From an uncultured Eubacteriales bacterium (lineage in GTDB: Bacteria > Bacillota > Clostridia > Oscillospirales > Oscillospiraceae): a DNA stretch of 7,310 nucleotides. The stretch is from positions 1 to 7,310 of the forward strand of contig CAKTJM010000095.1 of the NCBI GenBank assembly GCA_934567745.1. Reading direction: 5' to 3'. This document shows positions 1 through 5,608 of this stretch, in pieces. How positions within the stretch are numbered: the first letter of the stretch is position 1; every line of letters begins with the position of its first letter. The notes beneath the pieces are model-generated. The model worked only from the letters and a program-made list of their open reading frames with translations, was not told the origin of the DNA and did not search any database. Made by a program: the position numbers and the translations under genes.

Positions 1-132
1 GTCCAGCACCGTGTGGACCGGCCGCACGGCGAAGAGCGCCTCCAGATAGTCCGCCCAGGCGGGATAGTCCACGTCCTGGGTCATCTCGTCATAGCAGCCC
101 GCGAGGGCGCCGTAGGTCTCTCGGTCGTTCAC
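1..132 (-). CDS. SAM-dependent methyltransferase, N-terminal part (runs off left edge)
   Basis: Forty-four N-terminal codons of a minus-strand gene lie in the window. The translation contains YDEMTQDVDYPAWADYL followed by VHTVLD at the edge. This is the usual entry into a class I Rossmann-fold methyltransferase, where VLD normally leads into the SAM-binding GxGxG loop, which lies outside the window. The best start is GTG at 132-130. Its GTGA overlaps the TGA stop of the upstream yerC-like gene by four bases, and an AGGAG-type ribosome binding site lies about ten bases before it inside that gene. The overlap implies translational coupling in a two-gene or longer operon driven by the yerC promoter. 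The substrate cannot be read from this fragment. The family call rests on recognition of the N-terminal motif only. Confidence 0.72.
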   Translation of the reverse strand, partial: MNDRETYGALAGCYDEMTQDVDYPAWADYLEALFAVRPVHTVLD

Positions 133-437
133 GCTTTCCCCTTCTCCTGCCAATAGTCGTCCAGCCGCGGCAGGACGGTCTGATAGCCGTCCGCGCCGTA
201 TTGCAGACAGCGGTTCACCCGGCTGATCGTCGCGCTGCTGGCGCCCGTCCTGGCCAGGATGTCCTGATAGATCATCCCCTCCCGCAGATACATCGCCACC
301 TCCAGCCGCTGCTCCATCGCCTTCAGCTCCGTCACCGTGCACAGGTCCTGGAGGAACCGGCGGCACTCGTCCGCGTCCTGGAGCCGGAGCAGGCTCTCGT
401 ACAGCAGGCCGCTGCTCTCTCGTGCGTCCTTCTTCAT
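129..437 (-). CDS. yerC: YerC/TrpR-like HTH transcriptional regulator
   Basis: This 102-residue protein matches the YerC/YecD branch of the Trp-repressor superfamily, whose members are about 100 residues long. Residues about 28-50 (RFLQDLCTVTELKAMEQRLEVA) form the dimerisation-type helices. Residues 55-78 form the helix-turn-helix, with YQDILARTGASSATISRVNR carrying the recognition helix, and the conserved CLQYGADGY follows. Unlike TrpR, the B. subtilis family member has no firmly known ligand, so tryptophan binding should not be assumed. The ATG at 437-435 is preceded by AAGGAGG at 446-452 with eight bases of spacing, which fixes the start. It is the first gene of a minus-strand operon with a coupled methyltransferase and is divergent from purA. 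The family assignment is secure; its targets are unknown. Confidence 0.9.
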   Translation of the reverse strand: MKKDARESSGLLYESLLRLQDADECRRFLQDLCTVTELKAMEQRLEVAMYLREGMIYQDILARTGASSATISRVNRCLQYGADGYQTVLPRLDDYWQEKGKA

Positions 438-473
438 CCGGGCCGCCTCCTTTCGCGTTCCTTACGCTTTTCT

Positions 474-502
474 ATTTTATCAAGCTAAATCGCGAATGTA
501 AA
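474..502 (-). promoter_or_regulatory. Sigma-A-like promoter of the yerC operon
   Basis: On the minus strand TTTACA (502-497) and TAAAAT (479-474) are separated by exactly 17 bases. The predicted start of transcription lies about 30 bases upstream of the yerC start codon, leaving room for its AAGGAGG site. Confidence 0.7.
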
Positions 503-566
503 GAGGGGATCAGTGGATCGGACAAATTTTCTTGCAAAATGAAAATGAAATTTTTGACCTTTTCTC

Positions 567-595
567 TTGCACGTTTCGCACGAGACGATTATAAT
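567..595 (+). promoter_or_regulatory. Sigma-A-like promoter of purA
   Basis: TTGCAC at 567-572 and a perfect TATAAT at 590-595 are 17 bases apart, in an AT-rich stretch of the divergent yerC-purA gap. A TTGACC at 554-559 lies 30 bases from the -10 box, too far to be its -35 partner. Transcription should start near position 602, giving a leader of about 80 bases. Confidence 0.82.
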
Positions 596-596
596 A

Positions 597-684
597 GTGT
601 CGTTCTTGGGGGCGCGCGTTCGCCCCTTCCATTCTTTCGACACCCACGCGCCCGCTGCGGCGCGTCTGACAGGGAGGAATCATC
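597..684 (+). promoter_or_regulatory. Hairpin-rich 5' leader of purA
   Basis: The untranslated leader can fold into two units. An outer stem GTGTCG (597-602) pairs with CGACAC (638-643) and encloses an inner stem GGGGCG (609-614) with CGCCCC (621-626). A second hairpin pairs ACGCGCC (646-652) with GGCGCGT (659-665) and ends just before the AGGGAGG site at 671-677. It does not show the conserved core of a purine riboswitch, nor a terminator with a T-run. A regulatory role is inferred only from the amount of structure. Confidence 0.35.
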
Positions 685-1968
685 GTGGTAAATGCTATCG
701 TAGGCGCCAACTGGGGCGATGAGGGCAAGGGGAAGATCACCGATCTCCTCGCGGAGCGCTCCGACATCGTCATCCGTTTCCAGGGCGGCGCGAACGCCGG
801 TCACACCATCATCAACGACTATGGCCGGTTCGCCCTGCACACCCTTCCCTCCGGCACCTTCTACTCCCACGTGACCAACATCATCGGCAACGGCGTCGCG
901 CTGGACGTGCGCAAGCTCACGGAGGAATTACAGTCCCTCCTCGACGCCGAGGTCCCCAAGCCGAACCTGATCGTCTCCGAGCGCGCCCAGCTCCTGCTGC
1001 CGTATCACGTGCTCCAGGACACGTATGAGGAGGAGCGCCTGGGCGGCCACGCCTTCGGCTCCACCAAGAGCGGCATCGCCCCCTTCTACTCCGACAAGTA
1101 CGCCAAGATCGGCATCCAGGTCTGTGACCTCTTCGACGAGCCGCGCCTGCACGAGCGGCTGGCCCACGCCGTCGAGATCAAGAACATCCTCTTCGAGAAC
1201 ATGTACCACAAGCCGAAGATCGACCTGGAGGAGCTGTTCCAGGAGCTGCTGGAGCTGCGGGAGATCATCCGCCCCTACGTCGGCGACGCCGTGACCTACG
1301 TCCACGAGGCCCTCAAGCAGGGCAAGACCGTCCTGCTGGAGGGCCAGCTCGGCGCGATGAAGGACCCCGACCTGGGCATCGTCCCCATGACCACCTCCTC
1401 CCACACGCTGGCCGGCTTCGGCTGCGTGGGCGCGTCCATCCCGCCCACCGCCATCGAAGAAGTCATCTGTGTCTCCAAGGCCTATTCCTCCTGCGTCGGC
1501 TCCCAGACCGAGCCGTTCGTCAGTGAGCTGCTCGGCCCCGAGGGCGACGAGCTGCGCCGCCGCGGCGGCGACAAGGGCGAGTTCGGTGCCACGACCGGCC
1601 GTCCGCGCCGCGTGGGCTGGTTCGACACCGTCGCCACCCGCTACGGCTGCATGATCCAGGGCGCGACCCAGGTCGCCCTGACCTGCCTGGACGTCCTCGG
1701 CTACCTCGACGAGATCAAGGTCTGCACCGGGTACGAGATCGACGGCAAGGTCACGAAGGACTTCCCCGTCCCGCCGCTGCTCGAGCGCGCCAAGCCCGTC
1801 TTCACCACCCTGCCCGGCTGGAAGTGCGACATCCGCGGGATCACCGAGTACGACGCCCTGCCCGCCAACGCCAAGGCCTACGTCGATTTCCTGGAGAAGG
1901 AGATCGGCGTGCCGATCAAGCTCGTCTCCACCGGCCCCAAGCGTCACGAGATCGCCCAGCGCGGCTGA
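685..1968 (+). CDS. purA: Adenylosuccinate synthetase
   Basis: The cytoplasmic enzyme joins IMP and aspartate using GTP to form adenylosuccinate, the first committed step from IMP to AMP. At 427 residues it has the normal family length. Visible landmarks are the GTP-binding GANWGDEGKGK at residues 7-17 with the catalytic Asp12, GGANAGHT with catalytic His40, LPSG at 54-57, IGNGVALD at 67-74, the aspartate-binding GATTGRPRRVGWFD at 301-314, and the C-terminal STGPKRHEI. Two regions differ from the B. subtilis type: GSTKSGIAPFY (125-135) replaces GTTKKGIGPAY, and GQLGAMKDPDLGIVPMTTSS (220-239) replaces the usual GxxGxxLDxDxGTYPFVTSS. I take this as a divergent clostridial PurA subtype rather than loss of function. 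The start is GTG, supported by AGGGAGG seven bases upstream. The gene stands alone between its own promoter and terminator. Confidence 0.94.
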   Translation: MVNAIVGANWGDEGKGKITDLLAERSDIVIRFQGGANAGHTIINDYGRFALHTLPSGTFYSHVTNIIGNGVALDVRKLTEELQSLLDAEVPKPNLIVSERAQLLLPYHVLQDTYEEERLGGHAFGSTKSGIAPFYSDKYAKIGIQVCDLFDEPRLHERLAHAVEIKNILFENMYHKPKIDLEELFQELLELREIIRPYVGDAVTYVHEALKQGKTVLLEGQLGAMKDPDLGIVPMTTSSHTLAGFGCVGASIPPTAIEEVICVSKAYSSCVGSQTEPFVSELLGPEGDELRRRGGDKGEFGATTGRPRRVGWFDTVATRYGCMIQGATQVALTCLDVLGYLDEIKVCTGYEIDGKVTKDFPVPPLLERAKPVFTTLPGWKCDIRGITEYDALPANAKAYVDFLEKEIGVPIKLVSTGPKRHEIAQRG

Positions 1969-1992
1969 CGCGCTTTTTCCCCCTCTTTTTGA

Positions 1993-2037
1993 CCCGCAGG
2001 AGCCACCGTGGAACGCGGTGGCTCCTGCGGGCTTTTT
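1993..2037 (+). terminator. Rho-independent terminator of purA
   Basis: A perfect 16-bp stem (1993-2008 with 2016-2031) has a 7-base loop and is followed by five Ts at 2033-2037. It begins 25 bases after the purA stop codon. Confidence 0.93.
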
Positions 2038-2193
2038 CTGCCCGCTCGTGACCGCTTCTCACGTCCGCGTAGAAAATGCGCGGCGGGCGGCCCATATCCT
2101 GTGTCCGGCGGCGGGCGCTCCGCTCCTATTTTGTAGCTTCTTTGTTACTTCTATCAACTTTTCCGTCAAAATGTCATATTTTGAAACAGAATC
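2038..2193. other. Intergenic stretch between the purA terminator and the hydrolase promoter
   Basis: The first half is GC-rich with no recognisable gene. From about 2126 it becomes strongly AT-rich, running into the promoter of the next gene. An octamer GTCATATT at 2173-2180 resembles a sigma-E -35 element, but no matching -10 sits at the right distance. Nothing else is recognised here. Confidence 0.4.
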
Positions 2194-2222
2194 TTGCTTT
2201 TTCCTAAAATTTAGGTTACAAT
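2194..2222 (+). promoter_or_regulatory. Candidate promoter of the SleB-like hydrolase
   Basis: TTGCTT at 2194-2199 and TACAAT at 2217-2222 are 17 bases apart in an AT-rich stretch, about 40 bases before the start codon. The match is to the vegetative sigma-A pattern. I see no convincing sigma-G or sigma-E promoter, although a germination enzyme could be expected to have one. Confidence 0.6.
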
Positions 2223-2262
2223 GCGGTAACAAATACGAACAGAACGAAACAGGAGCTATCCC

Positions 2263-3174
2263 ATGAAACGCCATCTGCCCAGTGCAGCCATCCTGTTCGC
2301 GCTCCTGCTGGTGCTATGCTTCCAGGCCTTCGCCGCCGACGCTGAGCCAGACGGAGAGGGCATCCCCTTCTACCGGACACAGGAGCCGACCGCGGACACC
2401 TCCCTGGTCGTCCCGGCTGCCTTCCGACACACCGCATACGACCGCGACGGCGCGCCCACCGTCACCGTGGACGGCCGCTCGCTCGCCCCGCTGGCCGCGA
2501 CCGCGCTCGTGGACGGGACGGTCTACGTCACCGCCGCGCCCATCCTCCACACCCTCTGGCCGGACGTGGCCGTCGCCCTGGACGGCGGCCGGCTGACCGC
2601 CCGGGCCGAGGGGCTGTCCCTCGTCGCCGTCGAGGGGGCGGGCTACTTCTCGGTCAACGACCGGTACTGCTACGCCCCGCAGCTCGTCCGGCTCCAGGAT
2701 GGGGAGATCTACCTCCCCGCCGAGCCGCTCGCCGCCGCCCTCGGGTGCAGCGCCGCCGCCGACCCCGACACGGGCGACATCGTCCTCTGGCAGGTCCGCG
2801 ACCCGATCGCGGCCGGGACCTATGACGGCGACGACCTCTACTGGCTCTCCCGCGCGATCTACGCGGAGTCCGGCAACCAGCCCATGGCCGGGCGGGTCGC
2901 CGTCGGGACCGTCATCCTCAACCGCGTGGCCGATCCGCGCTTCCCCGACACGATCGAGGAGGTCATCTTCGCCCCTGGTCAGTTCTCCCCCGTCTCGAAC
3001 GGGACCATCTACCGCGAGCCGGACGCCGAGAGCGTCATCGCCGCCCAGCTCTGCCTCGACGGAGCGCGGGAGGCCGGGGCGAGCCTGTACTTCAACGTCA
3101 ACAGCCTCAACTCGTGGGCGAACCAAGCACGCAGCTATGTCTGCACCATCGGCGGACACAGCTTTTTCTCCTGA
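2263..3174 (+). CDS. Secreted SleB-like cell-wall hydrolase with copper-amine-oxidase-like N-domain
   Basis: This 303-residue protein starts with a clear signal peptide: a charged MKRH, a hydrophobic core at 9-22, and an AFA-A type cleavage site near residue 24. Residues about 66-178 look like the copper amine oxidase N-terminal-like module common in clostridial exported proteins; two halves contain TVYVTAAPI and EIYLPAEPLAAALG. Residues 190-303 match the Hydrolase_2/SleB catalytic domain: YWLSRAIYAESGNQPMAG carries the likely catalytic Glu202, followed by VAVGTVILNRV, FAPGQFSPV and the C-terminal YFNVNSLNSW. Related enzymes cleave spore cortex peptidoglycan as lytic transglycosylases during germination. 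Because the N-domain is not the peptidoglycan-binding domain of classical SleB, a vegetative wall role is also possible. AGGAG at 2251-2255 supports the ATG. It is a single-gene unit ending in its own hairpin. Confidence 0.88.
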   Translation: MKRHLPSAAILFALLLVLCFQAFAADAEPDGEGIPFYRTQEPTADTSLVVPAAFRHTAYDRDGAPTVTVDGRSLAPLAATALVDGTVYVTAAPILHTLWPDVAVALDGGRLTARAEGLSLVAVEGAGYFSVNDRYCYAPQLVRLQDGEIYLPAEPLAAALGCSAAADPDTGDIVLWQVRDPIAAGTYDGDDLYWLSRAIYAESGNQPMAGRVAVGTVILNRVADPRFPDTIEEVIFAPGQFSPVSNGTIYREPDAESVIAAQLCLDGAREAGASLYFNVNSLNSWANQARSYVCTIGGHSFFS

Positions 3175-3185
3175 GCAAACCAGCC

Positions 3186-3223
3186 CGACCGGCCCGGACG
3201 TCATCCCGGGCCGGTCGCCCTTT
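3186..3223 (+). terminator. Terminator-like hairpin after the hydrolase gene
   Basis: A perfect 12-bp GC-rich stem (3186-3197 with 3206-3217) has an 8-base loop. The T-run is poor (CCC then TTT), so termination may be partial. It begins 11 bases after the stop codon. Confidence 0.68.
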
Positions 3224-3262
3224 CCCCGGCGGAAAAAACTTTGGATTTTTCCGATTTTTGTC

Positions 3263-3290
3263 TTGACTTTTCGCTCAGACGCGCTATAAT
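3263..3290 (+). promoter_or_regulatory. Promoter of tRNA-Ser
   Basis: TTGACT at 3263-3268 and a perfect TATAAT at 3285-3290 are separated by 16 bases, within an AT-rich island between GC-rich genes. The tRNA begins 64 bases downstream of the -10 box, leaving a short 5' leader for RNase P to remove. Confidence 0.85.
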
Positions 3291-3354
3291 ATCATTGTTG
3301 CGTTTCCCGCGACAGGACAACTGGATCAGGTATCCTTCCACTGGGACGAGCTAT

Positions 3355-3447
3355 GGAGAAGTCGCGTAGTTTGGTCGAGCGCGCACGATTGGAAATCGTG
3401 TAGGCCTCAAAAGGGTCTCGAGGGTTCGAATCCCTCCTTCTCCGCCA
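3355..3447 (+). tRNA. tRNA-Ser (anticodon GGA)
   Basis: A complete 93-nt class II tRNA with encoded CCA. The acceptor stem GGAGAAG (3355-3361) pairs with CTTCTCC (3437-3443), followed by discriminator G and CCA at 3445-3447. The D-stem GCG (3364-3366) pairs with CGC (3380-3382). The anticodon stem CACGA/TCGTG encloses loop TTGGAAA, with anticodon GGA at 3391-3393. The variable arm at about 3401-3419 is long, as expected for serine. The T-arm is GAGGG-TTCGAAT-CCCTC (3420-3436). It decodes UCC and UCU codons. Confidence 0.97.
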
Positions 3448-3456
3448 AAACAGAAA

Positions 3457-3498
3457 CCCTTGATTTCCAAGAAAAATCTTGGAAATCAAGGGCTTTTT
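3457..3498 (+). terminator. Rho-independent terminator of tRNA-Ser
   Basis: A perfect 15-bp stem (3457-3471 with 3478-3492) has a 6-base AAAAAT loop and a five-T run at 3494-3498. It lies ten bases after the CCA end. Confidence 0.95.
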
Positions 3499-3514
3499 GC
3501 TGCTTCTGCTTACG

Positions 3515-3534
3515 GGTTGAGACCGGTTGAGACC
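3515..3534 (+). repeat. Tandem 10-bp repeat, two copies
   Basis: GGTTGAGACC occurs twice head to tail (3515-3524 and 3525-3534), then a third copy begins as GGT at 3535-3537. It lies 17 bases past the tRNA terminator T-run, in sequence less GC-rich than the neighbouring genes. It could be part of an old recombination site, but nothing here proves that. Confidence 0.6.
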
Positions 3535-3543
3535 GGTCGAAAT

Positions 3544-3566
3544 GGATGTAAAAGGATGTAGTAAAA
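3544..3566 (+). repeat. Short direct repeat of GGATGTA
   Basis: GGATGTAAAA (3544-3553) is followed immediately by GGATGTAGTAAAA (3554-3566). With the adjacent 10-bp tandem repeat it forms a repeat-rich patch between the tRNA terminator and the truncated minus-strand reading frame. Confidence 0.5.
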
Positions 3567-3581
3567 TCCGCCCTCTAGCCC

Positions 3582-3773
3582 TCACTCGACCACATTGCGA
3601 TAGTATCTCAGCAGCTTGTCCTTCCCGGCGTCCTTATCGTCCAGAAAGGCCTTAGCCATGCCGACGTAAAAATCGATGTTGCTGATCCCGAGATTTTTAG
3701 CGACGTTGACGTAATCCGAGTAGATCATGTTGAGCGCTGCATAAAATTCCGGCAGATCGCAATCGATGCCGCG
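3582..3773 (-). pseudogene. C-terminal remnant of an unrecognised gene
   Basis: On the minus strand a protein-like segment ends at a TGA at 3584-3582. Its last 63 or so residues, from GIDCDLPEFYAALNMIY to LLRYYRNVVE, have a balanced amino-acid composition, with predicted helices and Asp/Lys/Tyr content unlike the Arg/Ala/Gly-rich shadow translation that continues upstream antisense to the reductase gene. An internal ATG at 3728-3726 could begin a 48-residue peptide, but no strong ribosome binding site precedes it. I do not recognise the family. The lower GC content and position just beyond a tRNA suggest the surviving end of a gene lost with a mobile element. It could instead be an intact very small gene. 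Confidence 0.42.
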
Positions 3774-3821
3774 CTGGACCGCGCCGTGCCCGATCCCACC
3801 GCACACGAACAGGAGGACACC

Positions 3822-4505
3822 ATGGGGAACAAGCCGTATGTCATCTGCCCCATGATGACGTCCGTGGACGGGCGCATCGACTGCGCCATGACCGAGCATC
3901 TGCCCGGCGTGCAGGAGTATCACGCCGCGCTGGACGCGCTGGCGGCCCCCACCCGCGTCAGCGGCCGGGTGACGGCCGAGCGGGAGATGGCCCTGCCGGG
4001 CGCGTTCCGGAGCGAAACGACCACCCCGCTGGGCCGCGAGGCATGGTCCAGGGCCGTGGCCGCCGACGGCTATGAGATCGTGGTGGACACCCGCGGCACC
4101 CTCCTGTGGGACCCGGCGGCGGAGGAGCGCCCCCTGCTGATCGTGACCGCGGAGCAGGTCAGCCGCGAATACCTCGCCTATCTCGACGGACTGGGGATCT
4201 CGTGGATCGCCTGCGGGCGGGAGCGGGTCGACCTGGCCCGCGCCTGCGCGATCCTCGCCGCGGCGTTCGGCGTGGCGCGGATGGCCGTCGTGGGCGGCGG
4301 GCTCATCAACGCGGGCTTCCTCGCGGCGGGGCTGCTGGACGAGGTGAGCCTGCTGATCGGCGCGGGCATCGACGGACGCGGCGGCATGGGCGCCGTGTTC
4401 GACGGTCTGCCGCAGGAGCGCGGCGTCACGCAGCTGCGGCTGACGGACGTGCAGCGGTACGACAGCGGGGCCGTGCGGCTGCGCTACGCCGTGGCGGGGC
4501 GGTGA
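3822..4505 (+). CDS. RibD-C-terminal/dihydrofolate reductase-like NAD(P)H-dependent reductase
   Basis: The 227-residue protein matches the RibD C-terminal domain branch of the DHFR superfamily. MTSVDGRID at residues 12-20 is the typical substrate/cofactor entry strand and loop. VSGRVTAE (46-53) corresponds to the usual GRxT segment. PLLIVTAE (104-111) is a central strand. MAVVGGGLINAGFLAAGLLDE (154-174) is the diagnostic glycine-rich dinucleotide-binding loop, followed by IGAGIDGRGG. In RibD this domain reduces the ribosylamino group in riboflavin synthesis. Here there is no deaminase domain and no riboflavin genes nearby, so the substrate is unknown. I chose ATG at 3822 because AGGAGG (3811-3816) lies five bases before it; an in-frame GTG at 3786 lacks such support. 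No clear promoter is visible, and the upstream sequence is the remnant region. Confidence 0.85.
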   Translation: MGNKPYVICPMMTSVDGRIDCAMTEHLPGVQEYHAALDALAAPTRVSGRVTAEREMALPGAFRSETTTPLGREAWSRAVAADGYEIVVDTRGTLLWDPAAEERPLLIVTAEQVSREYLAYLDGLGISWIACGRERVDLARACAILAAAFGVARMAVVGGGLINAGFLAAGLLDEVSLLIGAGIDGRGGMGAVFDGLPQERGVTQLRLTDVQRYDSGAVRLRYAVAGR

Positions 4506-4513
4506 GCCGCCGT

Positions 4514-4537
4514 CCGCAGGGGTTTTCGACAGCCTAA
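4514..4537 (-). repeat. Inverted 24-bp fragment of the dispersed hairpin repeat
   Basis: Read on the minus strand from 4537, this begins TTAGGCTGTCGAAAACCCC and continues TGCGG. It matches the first 25 bases of the repeats at 5608 and 7229 except for one missing A in the A-run. Sequence beyond 4514 does not continue the repeat. It directly abuts the reductase terminator stem, as the larger copies abut hairpins. Confidence 0.75.
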
Positions 4538-4565
4538 GGCCCACCGCGTCCGCGGTGGGCCTTTT
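4536..4565 (+). terminator. Rho-independent terminator of the reductase gene
   Basis: The stem AAGGCCCACCGC (4536-4547) pairs with GCGGTGGGCCTT (4552-4563), with a GTCC loop and a TTTT run at 4562-4565. Its left flank is shared with the inverted repeat fragment. Confidence 0.85.
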
Positions 4566-4569
4566 CCAT

Positions 4570-4598
4570 TTGTCAGCCCGGCACGATCGTGCTATGAT
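4570..4598 (+). promoter_or_regulatory. Promoter of the nitrilase gene
   Basis: TTGTCA at 4570-4575 and TATGAT at 4593-4598 are exactly 17 bases apart. The pair lies directly after the preceding terminator and about 35 bases before the start codon, making the nitrilase an independent transcription unit. Confidence 0.78.
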
Positions 4599-4633
4599 AG
4601 GGAGCGAAACGACACGCACGAGGAGGACTTGGC

Positions 4634-5554
4634 ATGATCATCGAGAAGGATACCTGTAAGCTGGCGCTGGTGCAGGCCGCGCCCGTCCTGTTCGACGCGG
4701 AGCAGGGCGTGGAGAAGGTCGTCCGGACCATCGAGGAGTGCGCCGCGCACGGCGCGGAGCTGATCGTGTTCCCGGAGCTGCTCATCCCCGGCTACCCCTA
4801 TGGGATGACGTTCGGGTCCACCGTGGGCAGCCGCACACCGGAGGGGCGGACGGACTGGAAGGCCTATCACGACGCCTCGCTCCTGGCCGACGGGCCGGAG
4901 ATGCAGCGCATCGCCGACTGCGCCGCGCGCTGCGGCGTCTATGTGAGCCTCGGCTATTCGGAGCGGGACGCGGTCACGGCGACGCTCTACAATTCCAACA
5001 TGATGCTCGCCCCGGACGGGCGGCGGATGAACCACCGGAAGCTCAAGCCGACGGGCAGCGAGCGCGTCGTCTGGGGCGACGCGGACCGGGACTTCTTCCC
5101 CGTCATGCAGACGCCCTGGGGGCCGATGGGGAACCTGATCTGCTGGGAGAGCTACATGCCCCTGGCCCGCGTCGCGCTCTATCAGAAGGGCGTCACGCTG
5201 TACCTCTCCCCCAACACGAACGACAACGAGGAGTGGCAGCACACGATCCGTCACATCGCGATCGAGGGGCACTGCTACTTCATCAACGCCGACCTGTTCT
5301 TCACGCGGGACATGTACCCGGAGACGGCCAGCGGCGCGGCGGAGATCGCGAAGCTCCCGGACATCGTGTGCCGCAGCGGGAGCTGCGTGATCGATCCCTA
5401 CGGCCACGCCGTCACCGAGACGGTGTGGGACCGGGAGGCGATCCTCTACGCGGACCTGGACATGCAGAAGGTCCCGGCCAGCCGCATGGAGCACGACGTG
5501 TGCGGGCACTATGCACGGCCGGACGTGCTGAAGCTGAGCGTCGAAGAGGGCTGA
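4634..5554 (+). CDS. Nitrilase (carbon-nitrogen hydrolase family)
   Basis: The 306-residue protein carries the complete catalytic triad of the nitrilase superfamily. Glu48 lies in FPELLIPGYPYG, Lys136 in NHRKLKPTGSERVVWG, and the nucleophile Cys170 in GNLICWESYMPLAR. The CWE motif and the KLKPTxxER segment place it with branch 1, the true nitrilases, which hydrolyse organic nitriles to carboxylic acids and ammonia. Cyanide dihydratases and hydratases share these motifs, so the substrate (aliphatic, aromatic or cyanide) cannot be decided. Downstream blocks NTNDNEEWQHTIRHIAIEG and the final strand SCVIDPYGHAV are also typical. The length is usual for intestinal bacterial members. No signal peptide is seen, so it is cytosolic, probably as a spiral oligomer. 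The ATG is preceded by AGGAGG at 4621-4626, seven bases away. There is no obvious pathway partner next to it. Confidence 0.92.
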   Translation: MIIEKDTCKLALVQAAPVLFDAEQGVEKVVRTIEECAAHGAELIVFPELLIPGYPYGMTFGSTVGSRTPEGRTDWKAYHDASLLADGPEMQRIADCAARCGVYVSLGYSERDAVTATLYNSNMMLAPDGRRMNHRKLKPTGSERVVWGDADRDFFPVMQTPWGPMGNLICWESYMPLARVALYQKGVTLYLSPNTNDNEEWQHTIRHIAIEGHCYFINADLFFTRDMYPETASGAAEIAKLPDIVCRSGSCVIDPYGHAVTETVWDREAILYADLDMQKVPASRMEHDVCGHYARPDVLKLSVEEG

Positions 5555-5580
5555 CACGATCGCGACCGGAAGCCGAACGA

Positions 5581-5608
5581 ACGCGCCCCTGCAAAAGCAG
5601 GGGCGCGT
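5581..5608 (+). terminator. Terminator-like hairpin after the nitrilase gene
   Basis: A perfect 12-bp stem (5581-5592 with 5597-5608) has an AAAA loop. It is followed by TTAGGC, not a T-run, because the dispersed repeat begins at its last base. Bases 5582-5608 recur identically at 5813-5839. Intrinsic termination without a T-run may be weak. Confidence 0.6.

Noticed and set aside
597..684. Purine riboswitch in the purA leader
   Set aside because: The three-way junction and conserved loop sequences of that class are absent, and the stems seen are simple hairpins.
928..1947. A 339-codon minus-strand frame inside purA
   Set aside because: It is a Gly/Val/Asp/Leu-rich antisense shadow of a conserved enzyme gene.
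2173..2180. GTCATATT as a sigma-E -35 box for the hydrolase gene
   Set aside because: No CATA-type -10 element lies 13-16 bases downstream; the sigma-A-like pair at 2194-2222 fits better.
2314..3204. A 296-codon minus-strand frame opposite the hydrolase gene
   Set aside because: Its composition is that of a GC-rich shadow, whereas the plus strand has a signal peptide and catalytic motifs.
3292..3585. Minus-strand frame containing RRRRDSNPRDP
   Set aside because: This is the familiar spurious translation of the antisense strand of a tRNA-Ser gene, not a protein.
3786..3821. Longer N-terminus of the reductase from GTG at 3786
   Set aside because: The added 12 residues precede a strong AGGAGG that sits at the right distance for ATG at 3822, and family homology begins after that ATG.
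3582..4619. A 345-codon minus-strand open frame over the reductase gene
   Set aside because: Most of it is His/Arg/Ala/Gly-rich antisense shadow of the reductase. Only the last 63 or so residues look real, and these are annotated separately.
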